Shown piece by piece: positions 32,348-41,403 of a stretch of DNA of 64,000 nt. The stretch covers positions 118,542-182,541 of the forward strand of contig VSCH01000001.1 of the NCBI GenBank assembly GCA_047459075.1. The letters run 5' to 3'. The position numbers were made by a program, and so were the translations under genes. This DNA comes from ZC4RG19 sp017577565. GTDB taxonomy: Bacteria > Actinomycetota > Acidimicrobiia > Acidimicrobiales > VFJN01. A model generated the notes under the pieces. It worked only from the letters and a program-made list of their open reading frames with translations. It ran no database searches and was not told the DNA's origin. Within the stretch, counting starts at the first letter, position 1; each line of letters opens with the position of its first letter.

Positions 32348-32932
32348 ATGATCCTGTCGGACCGCACCATCCGCGAGCAGCTCGCCGCCGGCCGCATCGC
32401 CATCGAACCGCTGGACGAGTCGTGCGTGCAGCCCTCGTCGGTCGACCTGCGGCTCGACAAGCTGTTCCGCGTCTTCCTCAACCACACGATGTCGGTCATC
32501 GACGTCAAGCGCGACCTCTCCGACCTCACCCAGGAGGTCGAGATCGCCGAGGGCGACGCGTTCATCCTCCACCCGGGCGAGTTCGTGCTGGGCTCGACCT
32601 ACGAGCGGATCACGCTGCCGGACGACATCGTCGCCCGCATCGAGGGCAAGTCGAGCCTCGGGCGCCTCGGCCTGCTGATCCACAGCACCGCCGGGTTCAT
32701 CGACGCGGGCTTCTCGGGCCACATCACCCTCGAGCTGTCCAACGTGGCCAACCTGCCGATCACGCTCTACCCCGGCATGAAGATCGGCCAGGTCAGCTTC
32801 CTGCAGATGACCACCCCGGCCGACGTGCCCTACGGCTCGAAGGCCGTGGGCTCCAAGTACCAGGGGCAGCGGGGCCCGACGCCGAGCCGCTACTGGGAGA
32901 ACTTCGACACGCCGTCGGCCGACGGCGACTGA
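32348..32932 (+). CDS. dcd: dCTP deaminase (probably bifunctional dCTP deaminase/dUTPase)
   Basis: The 194-residue enzyme begins MILSDRTIREQLAAGRI and has QPSSVDLRL, EGKSSLGRLGL, STAGFIDAGFSGHITLELSN and SKYQGQRGPTPSRYW motifs. It makes dUTP/dUMP from dCTP for thymidylate synthesis. Actinobacterial members of this length are typically the bifunctional type that yields dUMP directly. TAGGGT (32333-32338) lies 9 nt before the ATG. It is convergent with the large sigma-factor fusion gene, 9 nt away. Confidence 0.96.
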   Translation: MILSDRTIREQLAAGRIAIEPLDESCVQPSSVDLRLDKLFRVFLNHTMSVIDVKRDLSDLTQEVEIAEGDAFILHPGEFVLGSTYERITLPDDIVARIEGKSSLGRLGLLIHSTAGFIDAGFSGHITLELSNVANLPITLYPGMKIGQVSFLQMTTPADVPYGSKAVGSKYQGQRGPTPSRYWENFDTPSADGD

Positions 32933-32941
32933 CGTCCGCGC

Positions 32942-35095
32942 TCAGCCCGTCTCCCGCGGCCGCGGCGTCAGGCCGACCTCGGCCTCGCCCACGACCACGT
33001 CGCCGACCGCGACGGTGACCGTCGCCGGGACCTCGAAGCCCGGCACGACGACGGTCAGCTCGAGCGCCGTCCCCCCGGCCGGCACGTCGACCGTGCAGGC
33101 CACCGTGAACGGCCGCAGCGACCGCGGCACGCAGCCTTGGCGGGGGTCGGGGAGCGTCACGGCGACGGGCGTCGTGACGGTGACCGTCGCCGTCGCCGGC
33201 TCGCCCTCGTTGGTGAGCGGCACCGTGAGGGTGCCGTGCGCCCAGCGGTGGGGCGTCCAGGTGACCTCGCCGAGGCCGACGGTCGGGGCCGGGACCTCGG
33301 GCTCCTCCGGCTCCTCGTAGGGCGTCAGCTCGACGACGAGCGGCTCGCCCTCGACGACGCCGTCGCGCACGACGGCCGCCTCGGCCGTCGCCGGCTCGGT
33401 GACGCCCTCGACGGTCAGGTCGAACGCGATCCTCCCGCCGGGAAGCGGCTGGGGGAGGGCGCAGTCGACGCTCGCCCCGGCGGGCGTGCACCCGTCGGGA
33501 CCGGCCGCGAACGTCCCGGCGCTGAGCGTCACCCGCAGGACGGCCGTGCCCGACCCGGCGGTGTCGGCGAGCGGCGTGACGGCGGCCGCGCCGCCGCCGT
33601 CGCCGCCGGACTCGGTGACCTCGATGTGCAGCGTGCCGGTGCCGGGGCCGGTCGCCTCCCAGCTCGACGCGGCGCCGTCGAGCGACAGCGCCGGCGCCGG
33701 CGGCGGGGGCGGCTCCGGGGGATCGGGCGGCGGGGGGGGTGGTGGCGGTGGTGGCTGCGGTGCCGGCGGGGGCGTCGGTGCCGGCGCCGGCGGGGGCGGC
33801 ACGGGCGACGGCGACGGTGCGGGGGGTGCCCCCGGGCCCGGCGGCGGGCTCGACGGCATCGAGCCGCCGCTGCCGGTGCCACCCGGGGAGGAGCCTCCGC
33901 CGCTCCCGACCGGCGGCGACGGGTCCTCGGCCAGGAAGCCGTCGTCACCGAGGCCGGTGCCCCCGAAGCCGTCGCCGCCGAGGTCGAGGTCGCCGTCGCC
34001 GAAGAGGAAGCCGTCGTCGCCGAAGTCCTCGTCGAGGGGCGAGTACAGGTCGTCGAACGGCTCGTCGAAGGGGCTCAGCGGGAAGTCACCGTCCCCGAAG
34101 AGCGAGCCGCCGTCGTCGCCGAGGTCGTCGGACCGCGAGCCGTCGTCGTCCCCGCCCAGGTCGGCGGCGTCGGCCGCCGAGTCGAGCGGCCCGTCGTGCT
34201 CCCGGGCCACCATCGCCCCCATGCCGACGATGCCGCCGACGACCGCCGCGATGGCGGCGGTGCTGCCCACCGTGGGCGCGGCCCGGCGCAGCTTGCCCAG
34301 CAGGCCGGCACCGCCCGCCGCGCCGGCGCCGGCGGCCCCGGCGGCGGCCAGCTCGCCCCCGCCGACGAGGACGAAGAACGGGAGGACGGCCCGGGCGAGC
34401 GTGCGGTTGACGTCCCGCAGCTCGGCGAGGAGCGCCCGGCACTCCTTGCACCGGCCCAGGTGCTTCTCGACCGCCGCCGTGTCGCGGGCCGACAGGCCGC
34501 CGCGCACGTAGGCCCCGAGCTGCGAGCGCCAGGGCTCGTGGTCGGGCGCCGGCGCGGCGGACAGGTGGGCCTGCAGGTAGGCCTGGCGCAGCCGCTCCCG
34601 CGCCCGGTAGGCGAGGGCGGCGGCGGCGTTGGCGCTGACCCCGAGCGTGTCGGCCAGCTCGGCCGGCTGGCGCCCCTCGACCGCCGTGTGCCAGAGCACC
34701 GCCTGCCACCGGTCGGGCAGCGTCTCGAACGCCCGGGTGATGAGCGCCCGGTCCGCCATCCCGAGCTCGGGGGCGTCGGCCTCGTCGAGGATCGGCTCGG
34801 GCACCTCCTCGACCGGCTCCTCGGCCGCCGCGGCGCCCTCGGTGGCCATCCGGCGGAGGGTGACGAACAGGTAGGCGCGGAACGACTCGGTGGGGCCGGC
34901 GCCGCGCCGGATCGCGCCGAGCACCCGCTCGAAGGCGCCGTTGACCAGGTCCTCCGGGTCGCCGAACCGCCGGTACGTCCGGGCCAGCCGCAGGGCGGCC
35001 GGCTGGTGGCGGACGTACAGCTCGGTGAAGGCGGCCTCGTCGCCCTGGCGCGCCTGGTCGAGCAGCTGGGAGTCGGAGAGGGCGGTGATCGTCAT
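32942..35095 (-). CDS. ECF sigma factor fused to anti-sigma zinc finger, membrane segment and large ectodomain
   Basis: A single 717-residue polypeptide. Residues about 8-85 are sigma region 2 and 115-175 sigma region 4. Residues 186-225 hold an anti-sigma-type zinc finger (His212-x3-Cys216-x2-Cys219). Two hydrophobic stretches follow (about 234-267 and 277-297), then an acidic Asp/Gly repeat (about 305-392), a Pro-rich linker (about 415-468) and two beta-rich repeats to the end. If one hydrophobic stretch spans the membrane, the tail is outside. Such fused ECF factors exist in Actinobacteria, and release would probably need proteolysis. Neighbouring targets are unknown. The start ATG at 35095 has no obvious ribosome binding site. 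Confidence 0.85.
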   Translation of the reverse strand: MTITALSDSQLLDQARQGDEAAFTELYVRHQPAALRLARTYRRFGDPEDLVNGAFERVLGAIRRGAGPTESFRAYLFVTLRRMATEGAAAAEEPVEEVPEPILDEADAPELGMADRALITRAFETLPDRWQAVLWHTAVEGRQPAELADTLGVSANAAAALAYRARERLRQAYLQAHLSAAPAPDHEPWRSQLGAYVRGGLSARDTAAVEKHLGRCKECRALLAELRDVNRTLARAVLPFFVLVGGGELAAAGAAGAGAAGGAGLLGKLRRAAPTVGSTAAIAAVVGGIVGMGAMVAREHDGPLDSAADAADLGGDDDGSRSDDLGDDGGSLFGDGDFPLSPFDEPFDDLYSPLDEDFGDDGFLFGDGDLDLGGDGFGGTGLGDDGFLAEDPSPPVGSGGGSSPGGTGSGGSMPSSPPPGPGAPPAPSPSPVPPPPAPAPTPPPAPQPPPPPPPPPPDPPEPPPPPAPALSLDGAASSWEATGPGTGTLHIEVTESGGDGGGAAAVTPLADTAGSGTAVLRVTLSAGTFAAGPDGCTPAGASVDCALPQPLPGGRIAFDLTVEGVTEPATAEAAVVRDGVVEGEPLVVELTPYEEPEEPEVPAPTVGLGEVTWTPHRWAHGTLTVPLTNEGEPATATVTVTTPVAVTLPDPRQGCVPRSLRPFTVACTVDVPAGGTALELTVVVPGFEVPATVTVAVGDVVVGEAEVGLTPRPRETG

Positions 35096-35296
35096 GGGGG
35101 CGGGGACACCTGGCGTCAGTGTGGCGCACGTCGCCGGGGCTGGCCAGAGGTCGCGGCCGTGCCGCGACCCGCTGCCGGTCACGATCCTGGCCCAGGCGGC
35201 GCCCGGTGCGGGCGCGGCCGGACCCCTCTGCGGCCGGCGCGCAGAAATCCCGCCGATTCGGCGTCATAGCCGGGCGCTCACGGGCTCTCATCGGGC

Positions 35297-36145
35297 ATGC
35301 ACGAGACCGACGGCCCCGACCCTGCCCCCCGTGGCAGCGAGGGGTCGGCGCGTCTCCTCATGCTCGTCGGCCGGTCGGCGCCGCCTCACCGGCTGGCCGA
35401 CGAGCTCCTTCGCCGGTGGCACGCCGCGTCGGGCTCGCCGTTGCCGTTCGCGGAGTGGGCGGACCCGTCCACCGACGCGCTGGCCGGCGCGTTCGACGCC
35501 GCCACCGACCCCGACGAGGTCGAGCGGGCCGTCGTGGCCTTCGCCCGGGCCCGCGCCGGCGCCGACCACGACATCGAGTCGGTGGCCGCCGACCTCGTCG
35601 CGCTGGTGCGCCTGGCCTGGCCGTCGGGCCACGACGTCTGGCACGGCGCGATCGACCCGGTCGGGCTCGTCGCCCGGGGCCTCAGCGCCTGGGCGACCGT
35701 GCACGCCACCGCCGCCCGCTCGGCGGGCTGCATCGACCCGACGACCGGCCTCGCCACGGCCGACTACCTGCGCGAGCGCATCCGCGAGCTGCACGGCCAG
35801 TGCGACGCGCTGGCCATCTCCCCGGCGGCGACCTTCGCCGCGCTGGTCGTGCAGCTCGACACGGCGCGGTTGGCTCCCCCCGACCGCGTCGGCGCCCGCG
35901 TGGCGGTCGCCCGGCGCCTGTCGGCCCGGTTCCGGGCCGGCGAGACGCTGGCCGCGCCGCGGCCCGACCGCATGGTGGTGGTCATGCCGGGCTACGGGCT
36001 GCACCGGGCGGTGCGGGAGGTGCGCGACGACCTGGCCGGGGTCGGGGAGCTCGACCGGGTCGAGGTCACCGTCAGCCGCCTGCCGTTCGAGGCGGACCCG
36101 GATGCCACCTTCAGGTCCCTGGCGGGAACCGGCGAGGTCTCCTAG
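35297..36145 (+). CDS. Protein with degenerate GGDEF-like domain
   Basis: The 282-residue protein has an unassigned N-terminal half and, from about residue 148, a segment CIDPTTGLATADYLRERIREL that looks like the start of a GGDEF domain. The following region (LVVQLDTARLAPPDRVGARVAVARRLSARF) keeps the fold pattern, but the GGDEF signature itself is absent, so it should not make cyclic di-GMP. It may be a binding or dimerisation module. It is divergent from the fused sigma-factor gene with about 200 bp between them, and a strong terminator follows. Confidence 0.6.
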   Translation: MHETDGPDPAPRGSEGSARLLMLVGRSAPPHRLADELLRRWHAASGSPLPFAEWADPSTDALAGAFDAATDPDEVERAVVAFARARAGADHDIESVAADLVALVRLAWPSGHDVWHGAIDPVGLVARGLSAWATVHATAARSAGCIDPTTGLATADYLRERIRELHGQCDALAISPAATFAALVVQLDTARLAPPDRVGARVAVARRLSARFRAGETLAAPRPDRMVVVMPGYGLHRAVREVRDDLAGVGELDRVEVTVSRLPFEADPDATFRSLAGTGEVS

Positions 36146-36164
36146 ACGGGAGGAGCCTCCAGCG

Positions 36165-36202
36165 CGTGACGGGGGACGGTCTCGTGACCGTCCCCCGTCA
36201 CG
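36165..36202. terminator. Bidirectional hairpin terminator
   Basis: A perfect 16-bp stem (GTGACGGGGGACGGT and flanking C-G pair) with a 6-nt loop CTCGTG lies between two converging genes, 19 nt after the 36145 stop and 36 nt before the 36239 stop. Confidence 0.85.
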
Positions 36203-36238
36203 TTCGTGCCGGCTCGGGCCTCGGCGGGCCCTGCCCGG

Positions 36239-38464
36239 TCAGTCCTGGAGGGTCTGCAGCCGTGCGGCGTCGCGGGCCTCGAGCGCCTCGAGGAGGTGCA
36301 TCGAGATGTCAGCGACCTTCACCTCGTCCTCCTCCTTGCCGGCGGCCTTCGTCCCGTCGTCGATCATGATGTAGCAGAAGGGGCAGGCGACGGCGATGCG
36401 GCTGGCGCCGGTGGCGATCAGCTCCTGGCTGCGCTCGTCGTTGACCTTCTTGCCGATCGTCTCCTCCATCCACATGCGGGCGCCGCCGGCACCGCAGCAC
36501 ATGCCCTTGGTGCCGTTCCGGCTCGCCTCGACGACCTCGACGCCGGCCAGGCTGCCGATGACCCGGCGGGGCGAGGTGTAGATGTCGTTGTGGCGGCCCA
36601 GGTAGCAGGAGTCGTGGTAGACGACCCGCTCGTCGAGCCGGGCGTCCTGCATGTCCAGCTTGCCCTCGGAGATGAGCCACTCCAGGAACTGGCTGTGGTG
36701 GACGACCTCGTAGTGGCCCCCGAGCTGCGGGTACTCGTTCTGCAGCGTGTTGAAGCAGTGGGGGCACTGCGTGATGATCTTCCGCACGCCCATGCCGTTC
36801 AGGGTCTCGACGTTCTGCATGGCGAGCATCTGGAAGATGTACTCGTTGCCCGAACGGCGGGCGGGGTCGCCGGTGCAGTTCTCGGACGGCCCGAGGATGG
36901 CGAAGTCGATGCCGGCCCGCTGCATGAGCTTCGCCATGGCGATGGTGACCCGCTGGTTCTTGTCGTCGAAGCTGCCGGCGCAGCCGACCCAGTAGAGGAA
37001 CTCGTGGTCGAAGGGGTCGCCGGGCTCGACGACCTTGACGCCCTCGACCTTCGAGGTCCACGCCGCCCGGTCGCTCTGCGACATGCCCCACGGGTTGCCC
37101 GAGTTCTCCATCGACCGGTAGGCGGTGCCCAGCTCGGTGGGGAAGTTGGACTCCATGAGCGACAGGTACCGCCGCATGTCGAGGATCTTGTCGAGGATCT
37201 CGATGTTGACCGGGCAGATCTCGTCGCACGCCTTGCACGAGGTGCAGGACCACACCTCCTCGGGCGTGATCCGCTCGAACAGCGAGTCGGCGCTGATCGT
37301 GATCTCCGGGTCGACGCCGAGCGGCGGTGACACCTTCGGGGTGCCGGTGGCGGCCATGACCTCGCCGGTCTTCAGCACGATCTCCCGGGGGTCGAGCGGC
37401 TTGCCGGTCGCGTGGGCCGGGCAGACGCTGGTGCAGCGGCCGCACATGGTGCAGGCGTCGGTGTCGAGCAGCTGCTTCCAGGTGAAGTCGCTGACGGTGG
37501 CGGCGCCGAAGCTCTCGAGCTCCGTCTCCATGAGGTTGGGCAGCGGCTTCATGGCGCCCTTCGGCCGCTCACGGTCGCGCAGGTACATGTTCAGCGGCGA
37601 CGTGAACATGTGCCGCAGCATCGTGATCGGCAGGATCACCAGGAACAGCACGAACGAGAGCACGTGGGCGACCCACCAGCCCTGGTGCCAGCCCGACAGG
37701 CGGGCCGTGTCCTCGACCAGGCCGGAGAGCGGGTAGCCGATGACCGACCACTTCTCGAAGTCGGGGCGCCCCTCGAGGGCGATGCGGTAGGCCTCGGCGC
37801 CGAAGCCGGTCACGCCGATGGCGAGCAGCACGCCGAGGATGAGCGCGTGCTCCGGCTTCGTCTTGATGCGGATGCGGTAGGGGCGCTGGACGTAGCGGCG
37901 CAGGATGGCCCACACGACGCCGGCGAGGTAGACGCCGCCGGCCACGTCGCCCACCAGCGCGTAGGCCCGGTACACGTCGCCGTGCAGGAACTTGGCGCTC
38001 TCGGGCAGCTGGTGGTTGACCTCGAGCACCGTGGTGACGGCGAGCAGCACCAGGAAGCTGAAGTAGATCAGCGAGTGCATGACGCCGGCGGCCGGGTCGC
38101 GCAGCAGCGTCTGCATGTAGACGCCGGCGCGGAAGTCGCGCAGCCGGCGGTGGACGTTGCGGCGGGTGGTCGACCGGTCGTCGGGGGCGCCGCGCTGCCA
38201 GTTGCGCACCCGGTTGGCGAAGTTGACCGCCCCCAGCAGCAGGACGATCGGCAGCACGGTGTAGAAGACGGCCTTCCAGGCCGAGGGGATGTTGCCGAAG
38301 ACCTCGCGCTGGACGGGCGAGTCGTCGTGCCACTGGAACACGGTGGCGGCGATGCCCGACAGCAGGGTGACCACCGCGATCAGGACCCCGAGCGCCAGGA
38401 CGACCTGGTGCGGCGAGATGCGGCGCGGGCCGCGCGCCGCCGGAGTGCTCTCTGGGCTGCTCAC
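36239..38464 (-). CDS. etfD: Membrane Fe-S oxidoreductase, EtfD-like (heterodisulfide-reductase family)
   Basis: The 741-residue protein starts with about six membrane helices of the NarI/HdrE type (residues 20-300), followed by a ferredoxin domain with two 4Fe-4S motifs (CTMCGRCTSVCP and CTSCKACDEICP) and two CCG-type cysteine-rich domains (ENCTGDPARRSGNE...CPHC and SCYLGRH...CCGAGGARMWME...CPFC). Architecture and size match mycobacterial EtfD (Rv0338c), which passes electrons from EtfBA, and so from acyl-CoA dehydrogenases, to menaquinone. No etf genes are adjacent. The GTG start follows TAGGTT (reverse strand, 38472-38477) by 7 nt. Confidence 0.85.
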   Translation of the reverse strand: MSSPESTPAARGPRRISPHQVVLALGVLIAVVTLLSGIAATVFQWHDDSPVQREVFGNIPSAWKAVFYTVLPIVLLLGAVNFANRVRNWQRGAPDDRSTTRRNVHRRLRDFRAGVYMQTLLRDPAAGVMHSLIYFSFLVLLAVTTVLEVNHQLPESAKFLHGDVYRAYALVGDVAGGVYLAGVVWAILRRYVQRPYRIRIKTKPEHALILGVLLAIGVTGFGAEAYRIALEGRPDFEKWSVIGYPLSGLVEDTARLSGWHQGWWVAHVLSFVLFLVILPITMLRHMFTSPLNMYLRDRERPKGAMKPLPNLMETELESFGAATVSDFTWKQLLDTDACTMCGRCTSVCPAHATGKPLDPREIVLKTGEVMAATGTPKVSPPLGVDPEITISADSLFERITPEEVWSCTSCKACDEICPVNIEILDKILDMRRYLSLMESNFPTELGTAYRSMENSGNPWGMSQSDRAAWTSKVEGVKVVEPGDPFDHEFLYWVGCAGSFDDKNQRVTIAMAKLMQRAGIDFAILGPSENCTGDPARRSGNEYIFQMLAMQNVETLNGMGVRKIITQCPHCFNTLQNEYPQLGGHYEVVHHSQFLEWLISEGKLDMQDARLDERVVYHDSCYLGRHNDIYTSPRRVIGSLAGVEVVEASRNGTKGMCCGAGGARMWMEETIGKKVNDERSQELIATGASRIAVACPFCYIMIDDGTKAAGKEEDEVKVADISMHLLEALEARDAARLQTLQD

Positions 38465-38527
38465 GGGCCCGAACCTACCGAACCCGGCTGAGCGGGGCGG
38501 AATCCTCGGCGGCCCAGGACAGGGACT

Positions 38528-38543
38528 GTTACCGGACGGTCAC
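38528..38543. promoter_or_regulatory. Possible GlnR box upstream of amt
   Basis: GTTAC-N6-GTCAC fits the a-site/b-site spacing of actinobacterial GlnR boxes (GTnAC-n6-GaAAC), although the b-site is imperfect. It is 134 bp before the ammonium transporter start. A GAAAC also occurs at 38623-38627. Confidence 0.3.
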
Positions 38544-38676
38544 AAGCGGCCCCCGGCACACCGGCGCGCAAGGTTCGCGACAGATGACGTACGTCTGCCT
38601 GTCATCCGCGGGGAACCGACGCGAAACAGCCCCTCCATACGGTCGCCAGAGCCTGACGACCGTGGAGGAGGTTCGT

Positions 38677-40098
38677 GTGAAACGACGTCTGCTGACGGCG
38701 GCGGTCATCGGGGGAGCGGGCGTGATGGCCCTCGCCTCCCCGGCCGCGGCCCAAGACGCCGAGGGCGCTGCGTCGCAGGTGATCCTCGACAACATCTGGG
38801 TGCTGATCGCCGGCATCCTCGTGTTCTTCATGCAGGCGGGGTTCGCCCTCGTCGAGGCGGGCCTCACCCGGGCCAAGAACGTCGCCAACATCGTCATGAA
38901 GAACCTGATGGACTGCATGGTGGGCGTGCTCGCCTTCCTGGCCGTCGGGTTCTCCATCGGCTTCGGCGGCGAGAAGCTCGGGGGCTGGTTCGGCTGGGGC
39001 GGCTTCGGCACCCCGGGCCTGGAGGACGCCACCGCGCTGGCGGTCGGCAACCTGTCGCCCGCCACGTTCTTCTTCTTCCAGGCGGCGTTCGCGGCGACGG
39101 CGGCGACGATCGTCTCCGGTGCCATGGCCGAGCGCACGAAGTTCGTCAGCTACTTCGTGTACTCGATCGGCATCACGGCGCTGATCTACCCGGTCGTGCT
39201 CAGCTGGACCTGGGGCGGCGGCTGGCTGGCCCAGCGCGAGTACCCGTTCTCGGACTTCGCCGGCTCGACCATCGTCCACGCCACCGGCGGCTGGGCGGCG
39301 CTCATGGGCGCCATCGTCCTCGGCCCCCGGCTGGGCAAGTACGGCGAGGACGGCAAGCCGCGGGCGATCCCCGGCCACAACATCGCCTACGTCGTGCTCG
39401 GGGCGATGATCCTGTTCATCGGCTGGTTCGGGTTCAACCCGGGCTCCGAGCTGGCGGCCGACGAGTTCGTCCCGCAGCTGGCGGTCAAGACGCTGGTCGC
39501 CGCCTGTGCCGGCGCTGTCGTCGCCATGGTCGTGAACTGGGCCGTCGACAAGAAGCCGGACGTCTCCATGGCCGCCAACGGCCTGCTCGCCGGCCTCGTG
39601 TCGATCACCGCCCCGGTGGGCACGGTCACCACGCCGGTGGCGGTGCTCATCGGCGCCATCGGCGGCGCCATCGTGGTCGGCTCGGTCAAGTTCTTCGACC
39701 GGGTGCGGGTCGACGACCCCGTGGGCGCCATCTCGGTCCACGGCGTCTGCGGCACGTGGGGCACGCTCTCCATCGGCCTCTTCGCCCGCTACGACGACGC
39801 CTTCCTGGGCCGTGAGGACGCGGGCCTGCTCTACGGCGGCGGCGTCGACCAGCTGGTCACCCAGCTGCTGATGGTCCTGGCCCACGGCGTGTTCGTGTGC
39901 GCCGCGGCCGGCCTGCTCTTCCTGGCGATCAAGAAGACGATCGGCCTGCGGGTCGACCCGGAGGAGGAGGTCGAGGGCCTGGACGTCCTGGAGCACGGCT
40001 CCCCGGGCTACGGGGTCGACGTCGTGCCCTCGCTGCCCGCCACCGCGCCGGGCGCGTCGAGCGGCGCCGGCGCCCAGCCGGAGCCGGCGACGGCGTAG
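38677..40098 (+). CDS. amt: Ammonium transporter
   Basis: The 473-residue protein has a cleavable signal peptide (LASPAAAQDA) and eleven membrane helices with GFALVEAG, FFFFQAAFAATAATIVSGA and the twin histidines in STIVHATGGW and SVHGVCGTWG that line the conduction pore. It imports ammonium as NH3/NH4+. The GTG follows GGAGGAGG (38664-38671). The C-terminal tail is longer than usual and Ala/Pro-rich. No glnK lies next to it, which is unusual, since most amt genes are followed by glnK. Confidence 0.96.
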   Translation: MKRRLLTAAVIGGAGVMALASPAAAQDAEGAASQVILDNIWVLIAGILVFFMQAGFALVEAGLTRAKNVANIVMKNLMDCMVGVLAFLAVGFSIGFGGEKLGGWFGWGGFGTPGLEDATALAVGNLSPATFFFFQAAFAATAATIVSGAMAERTKFVSYFVYSIGITALIYPVVLSWTWGGGWLAQREYPFSDFAGSTIVHATGGWAALMGAIVLGPRLGKYGEDGKPRAIPGHNIAYVVLGAMILFIGWFGFNPGSELAADEFVPQLAVKTLVAACAGAVVAMVVNWAVDKKPDVSMAANGLLAGLVSITAPVGTVTTPVAVLIGAIGGAIVVGSVKFFDRVRVDDPVGAISVHGVCGTWGTLSIGLFARYDDAFLGREDAGLLYGGGVDQLVTQLLMVLAHGVFVCAAAGLLFLAIKKTIGLRVDPEEEVEGLDVLEHGSPGYGVDVVPSLPATAPGASSGAGAQPEPATA

Positions 40099-40099
40099 C

Positions 40100-40117
40100 G
40101 CCGGTCGGACGACCGGC
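40100..40117 (+). terminator. Short hairpin after amt
   Basis: GCCGGTCG/CGACCGGC, 8-bp stem with a 2-nt apex, starts right after the amt stop codon. It is the only terminator-like structure before the convergent gene. Confidence 0.5.
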
Positions 40118-40211
40118 CGGCGAGCCGACGATCGGTCCCCGCCCCTCGGACGACGTGGTCCGGGGGGCGGGCCCGCGTCCGGGCGGCCGCGGCCGCCGCG
40201 GGCGCAGACCC

Positions 40212-40634
40212 TCAGCCGTAGGCCTTCGAGTCGAGCTCGCGCACCCGGCTGGCCAGCGAGGCCAGGATCTTGTGGGTGAGGGCCGGCACCTCGTCGAGCA
40301 GGCCCGAGAACTCCCGCGGCCCCAGCACGAGCACGGTCAGCGGCGTCTTCGCCCGCACCGACGCGGTGCGGGGGCCGTGGTCGAGCAGCGCCAGCTCGCC
40401 GACGCAGTCGCCCGGGCCGAGCGTGGCGATGACCTCCCCGGCCCGCACCACCTCGGCGGTGCCCTCGACGATGACGAACGCCTCCCGCCCGACGTCGCCC
40501 TGGGTGACGAACTCCTTGCCCTCGTCGAGGGTCAGCTCGACGGTCGCCTTGGCGATCTCCCGCAGCTCCTTGGTCGTGCAGCCGGAGAAGAGCGGGACCG
40601 AGGCGAGGTGGTTGAGGTACTCCTCACGTGCCAT
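40212..40634 (-). CDS. Cyclic-nucleotide-binding domain protein
   Basis: The 140-residue protein is a single CNB domain with the phosphate-binding-cassette-like stretch GDCVGELALLDHGPRTASVRA and the beta-roll FVIVEGTAEVV. It lacks a DNA-binding domain, so it is not Crp. It may sense cAMP and act on a partner. TATGCT (reverse strand, 40643-40648) lies 8 nt before the ATG, predicting a leaderless message. Confidence 0.88.
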   Translation of the reverse strand: MAREEYLNHLASVPLFSGCTTKELREIAKATVELTLDEGKEFVTQGDVGREAFVIVEGTAEVVRAGEVIATLGPGDCVGELALLDHGPRTASVRAKTPLTVLVLGPREFSGLLDEVPALTHKILASLASRVRELDSKAYG

Positions 40635-40779
40635 GTCGGCGCAGCATACGGGCCGCCCGTCCGCCGTGCCGGGCCGTCGCGCGGGCCCGTCGGCGCCCGG
40701 CCACGGACGGCGCGACGCGCGCCAGCCGAGGGTGGTGAGCGGTTCATCCGACCGAAACAGTCGAGCAACCCTCGGTTCG

Positions 40780-40792
40780 TACGTTTGGCGCC
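40780..40792 (+). promoter_or_regulatory. Leaderless -10 element of the orphan regulator gene
   Basis: TACGTT (40780-40785) is exactly 7 nt before the GTG at 40793. An inverted repeat CCGAGGGT (40726-40733) / ACCCTCGG (40768-40775) flanks the -35 region and could be an operator. Confidence 0.55.
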
Positions 40793-41389
40793 GTGGAGGT
40801 GGCGCTCGTCCAGTGGCCGGCCGAACAGGACCGGAGAGAGGAGCTTCGTCGTGCCCGCCAGCCGCGCTTGCTGCTGGTCGAGGAGGGCGCACCACCCATC
40901 CCCGCCGACGAGCTCGAGGACTGGATCCGCCTCCCGGCCGACGACCTCGACCTGCGCGTCCGGGTCGAGACCCTGCGCCGCCGCACCCGGGCCGGCAACG
41001 GCCCCATCCCCCAGATCGACGACGACGGCATCCTGCGCCACGGCGGCCGGTGGGTGTCGCTGCCGCCGGTGGAGTCCCGGCTCACCCGGGCGCTCGTCCA
41101 GCGCTTCGGCGCCGTCGTCGCCCGCGACGCGCTGGCCCGGGCCGGCTGGCCCGGGTCGTCGCCGGGGCGCAACGCGCTGGACGTCCATGTGCTGCGGCTG
41201 CGGCGGCGGCTGGCGCCCCTGGGCCTCGCCATCCGCACCGTGCGGTCCCGCGGCTACCTGCTCGAGCGGGCGGACGGCGGCGGCCAGGTGGCGCCGGACG
41301 TGGGCCGGCCGCTCTCGGCCCGCGACGGCAACGGCGGCGGGCGCGGCGGCTCGCGCAACGGCGACGCGGACCCGGCCTCGGTCGGCTGA
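40793..41389 (+). CDS. Orphan OmpR/PhoB-type winged-helix regulator with degenerate receiver
   Basis: The 198-residue protein has an N-terminal half with a compressed receiver-like stretch (LLLVEEGAPPI...LPADDLDLRVRVETLRRR) lacking an obvious phospho-acceptor, then a C-terminal DNA-binding domain (about 75-165) with ESRLTRALVQRFG, LDVHVLRLRRRL and VRSRGYLL motifs. Orphan, receiver-defective OmpR-like regulators include GlnR. This protein is not clearly GlnR but lies near amt. The C terminus (about 165-198) is a low-complexity basic tail. GTG start set by the TACGTT element. Confidence 0.75.
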   Translation: MEVALVQWPAEQDRREELRRARQPRLLLVEEGAPPIPADELEDWIRLPADDLDLRVRVETLRRRTRAGNGPIPQIDDDGILRHGGRWVSLPPVESRLTRALVQRFGAVVARDALARAGWPGSSPGRNALDVHVLRLRRRLAPLGLAIRTVRSRGYLLERADGGGQVAPDVGRPLSARDGNGGGRGGSRNGDADPASVG

Positions 41390-41403
41390 CCGACGACCGC
41401 CGT

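Noticed and set aside
33710..33860. GC-rich tandem repeat as a separate repeat element
   Set aside because: It encodes the Pro-rich linker of the sigma-factor fusion in frame, so it is coding low complexity.
35297..36145. Active diguanylate cyclase
   Set aside because: The GGDEF signature and metal site are absent, so only a degenerate fold can be claimed.
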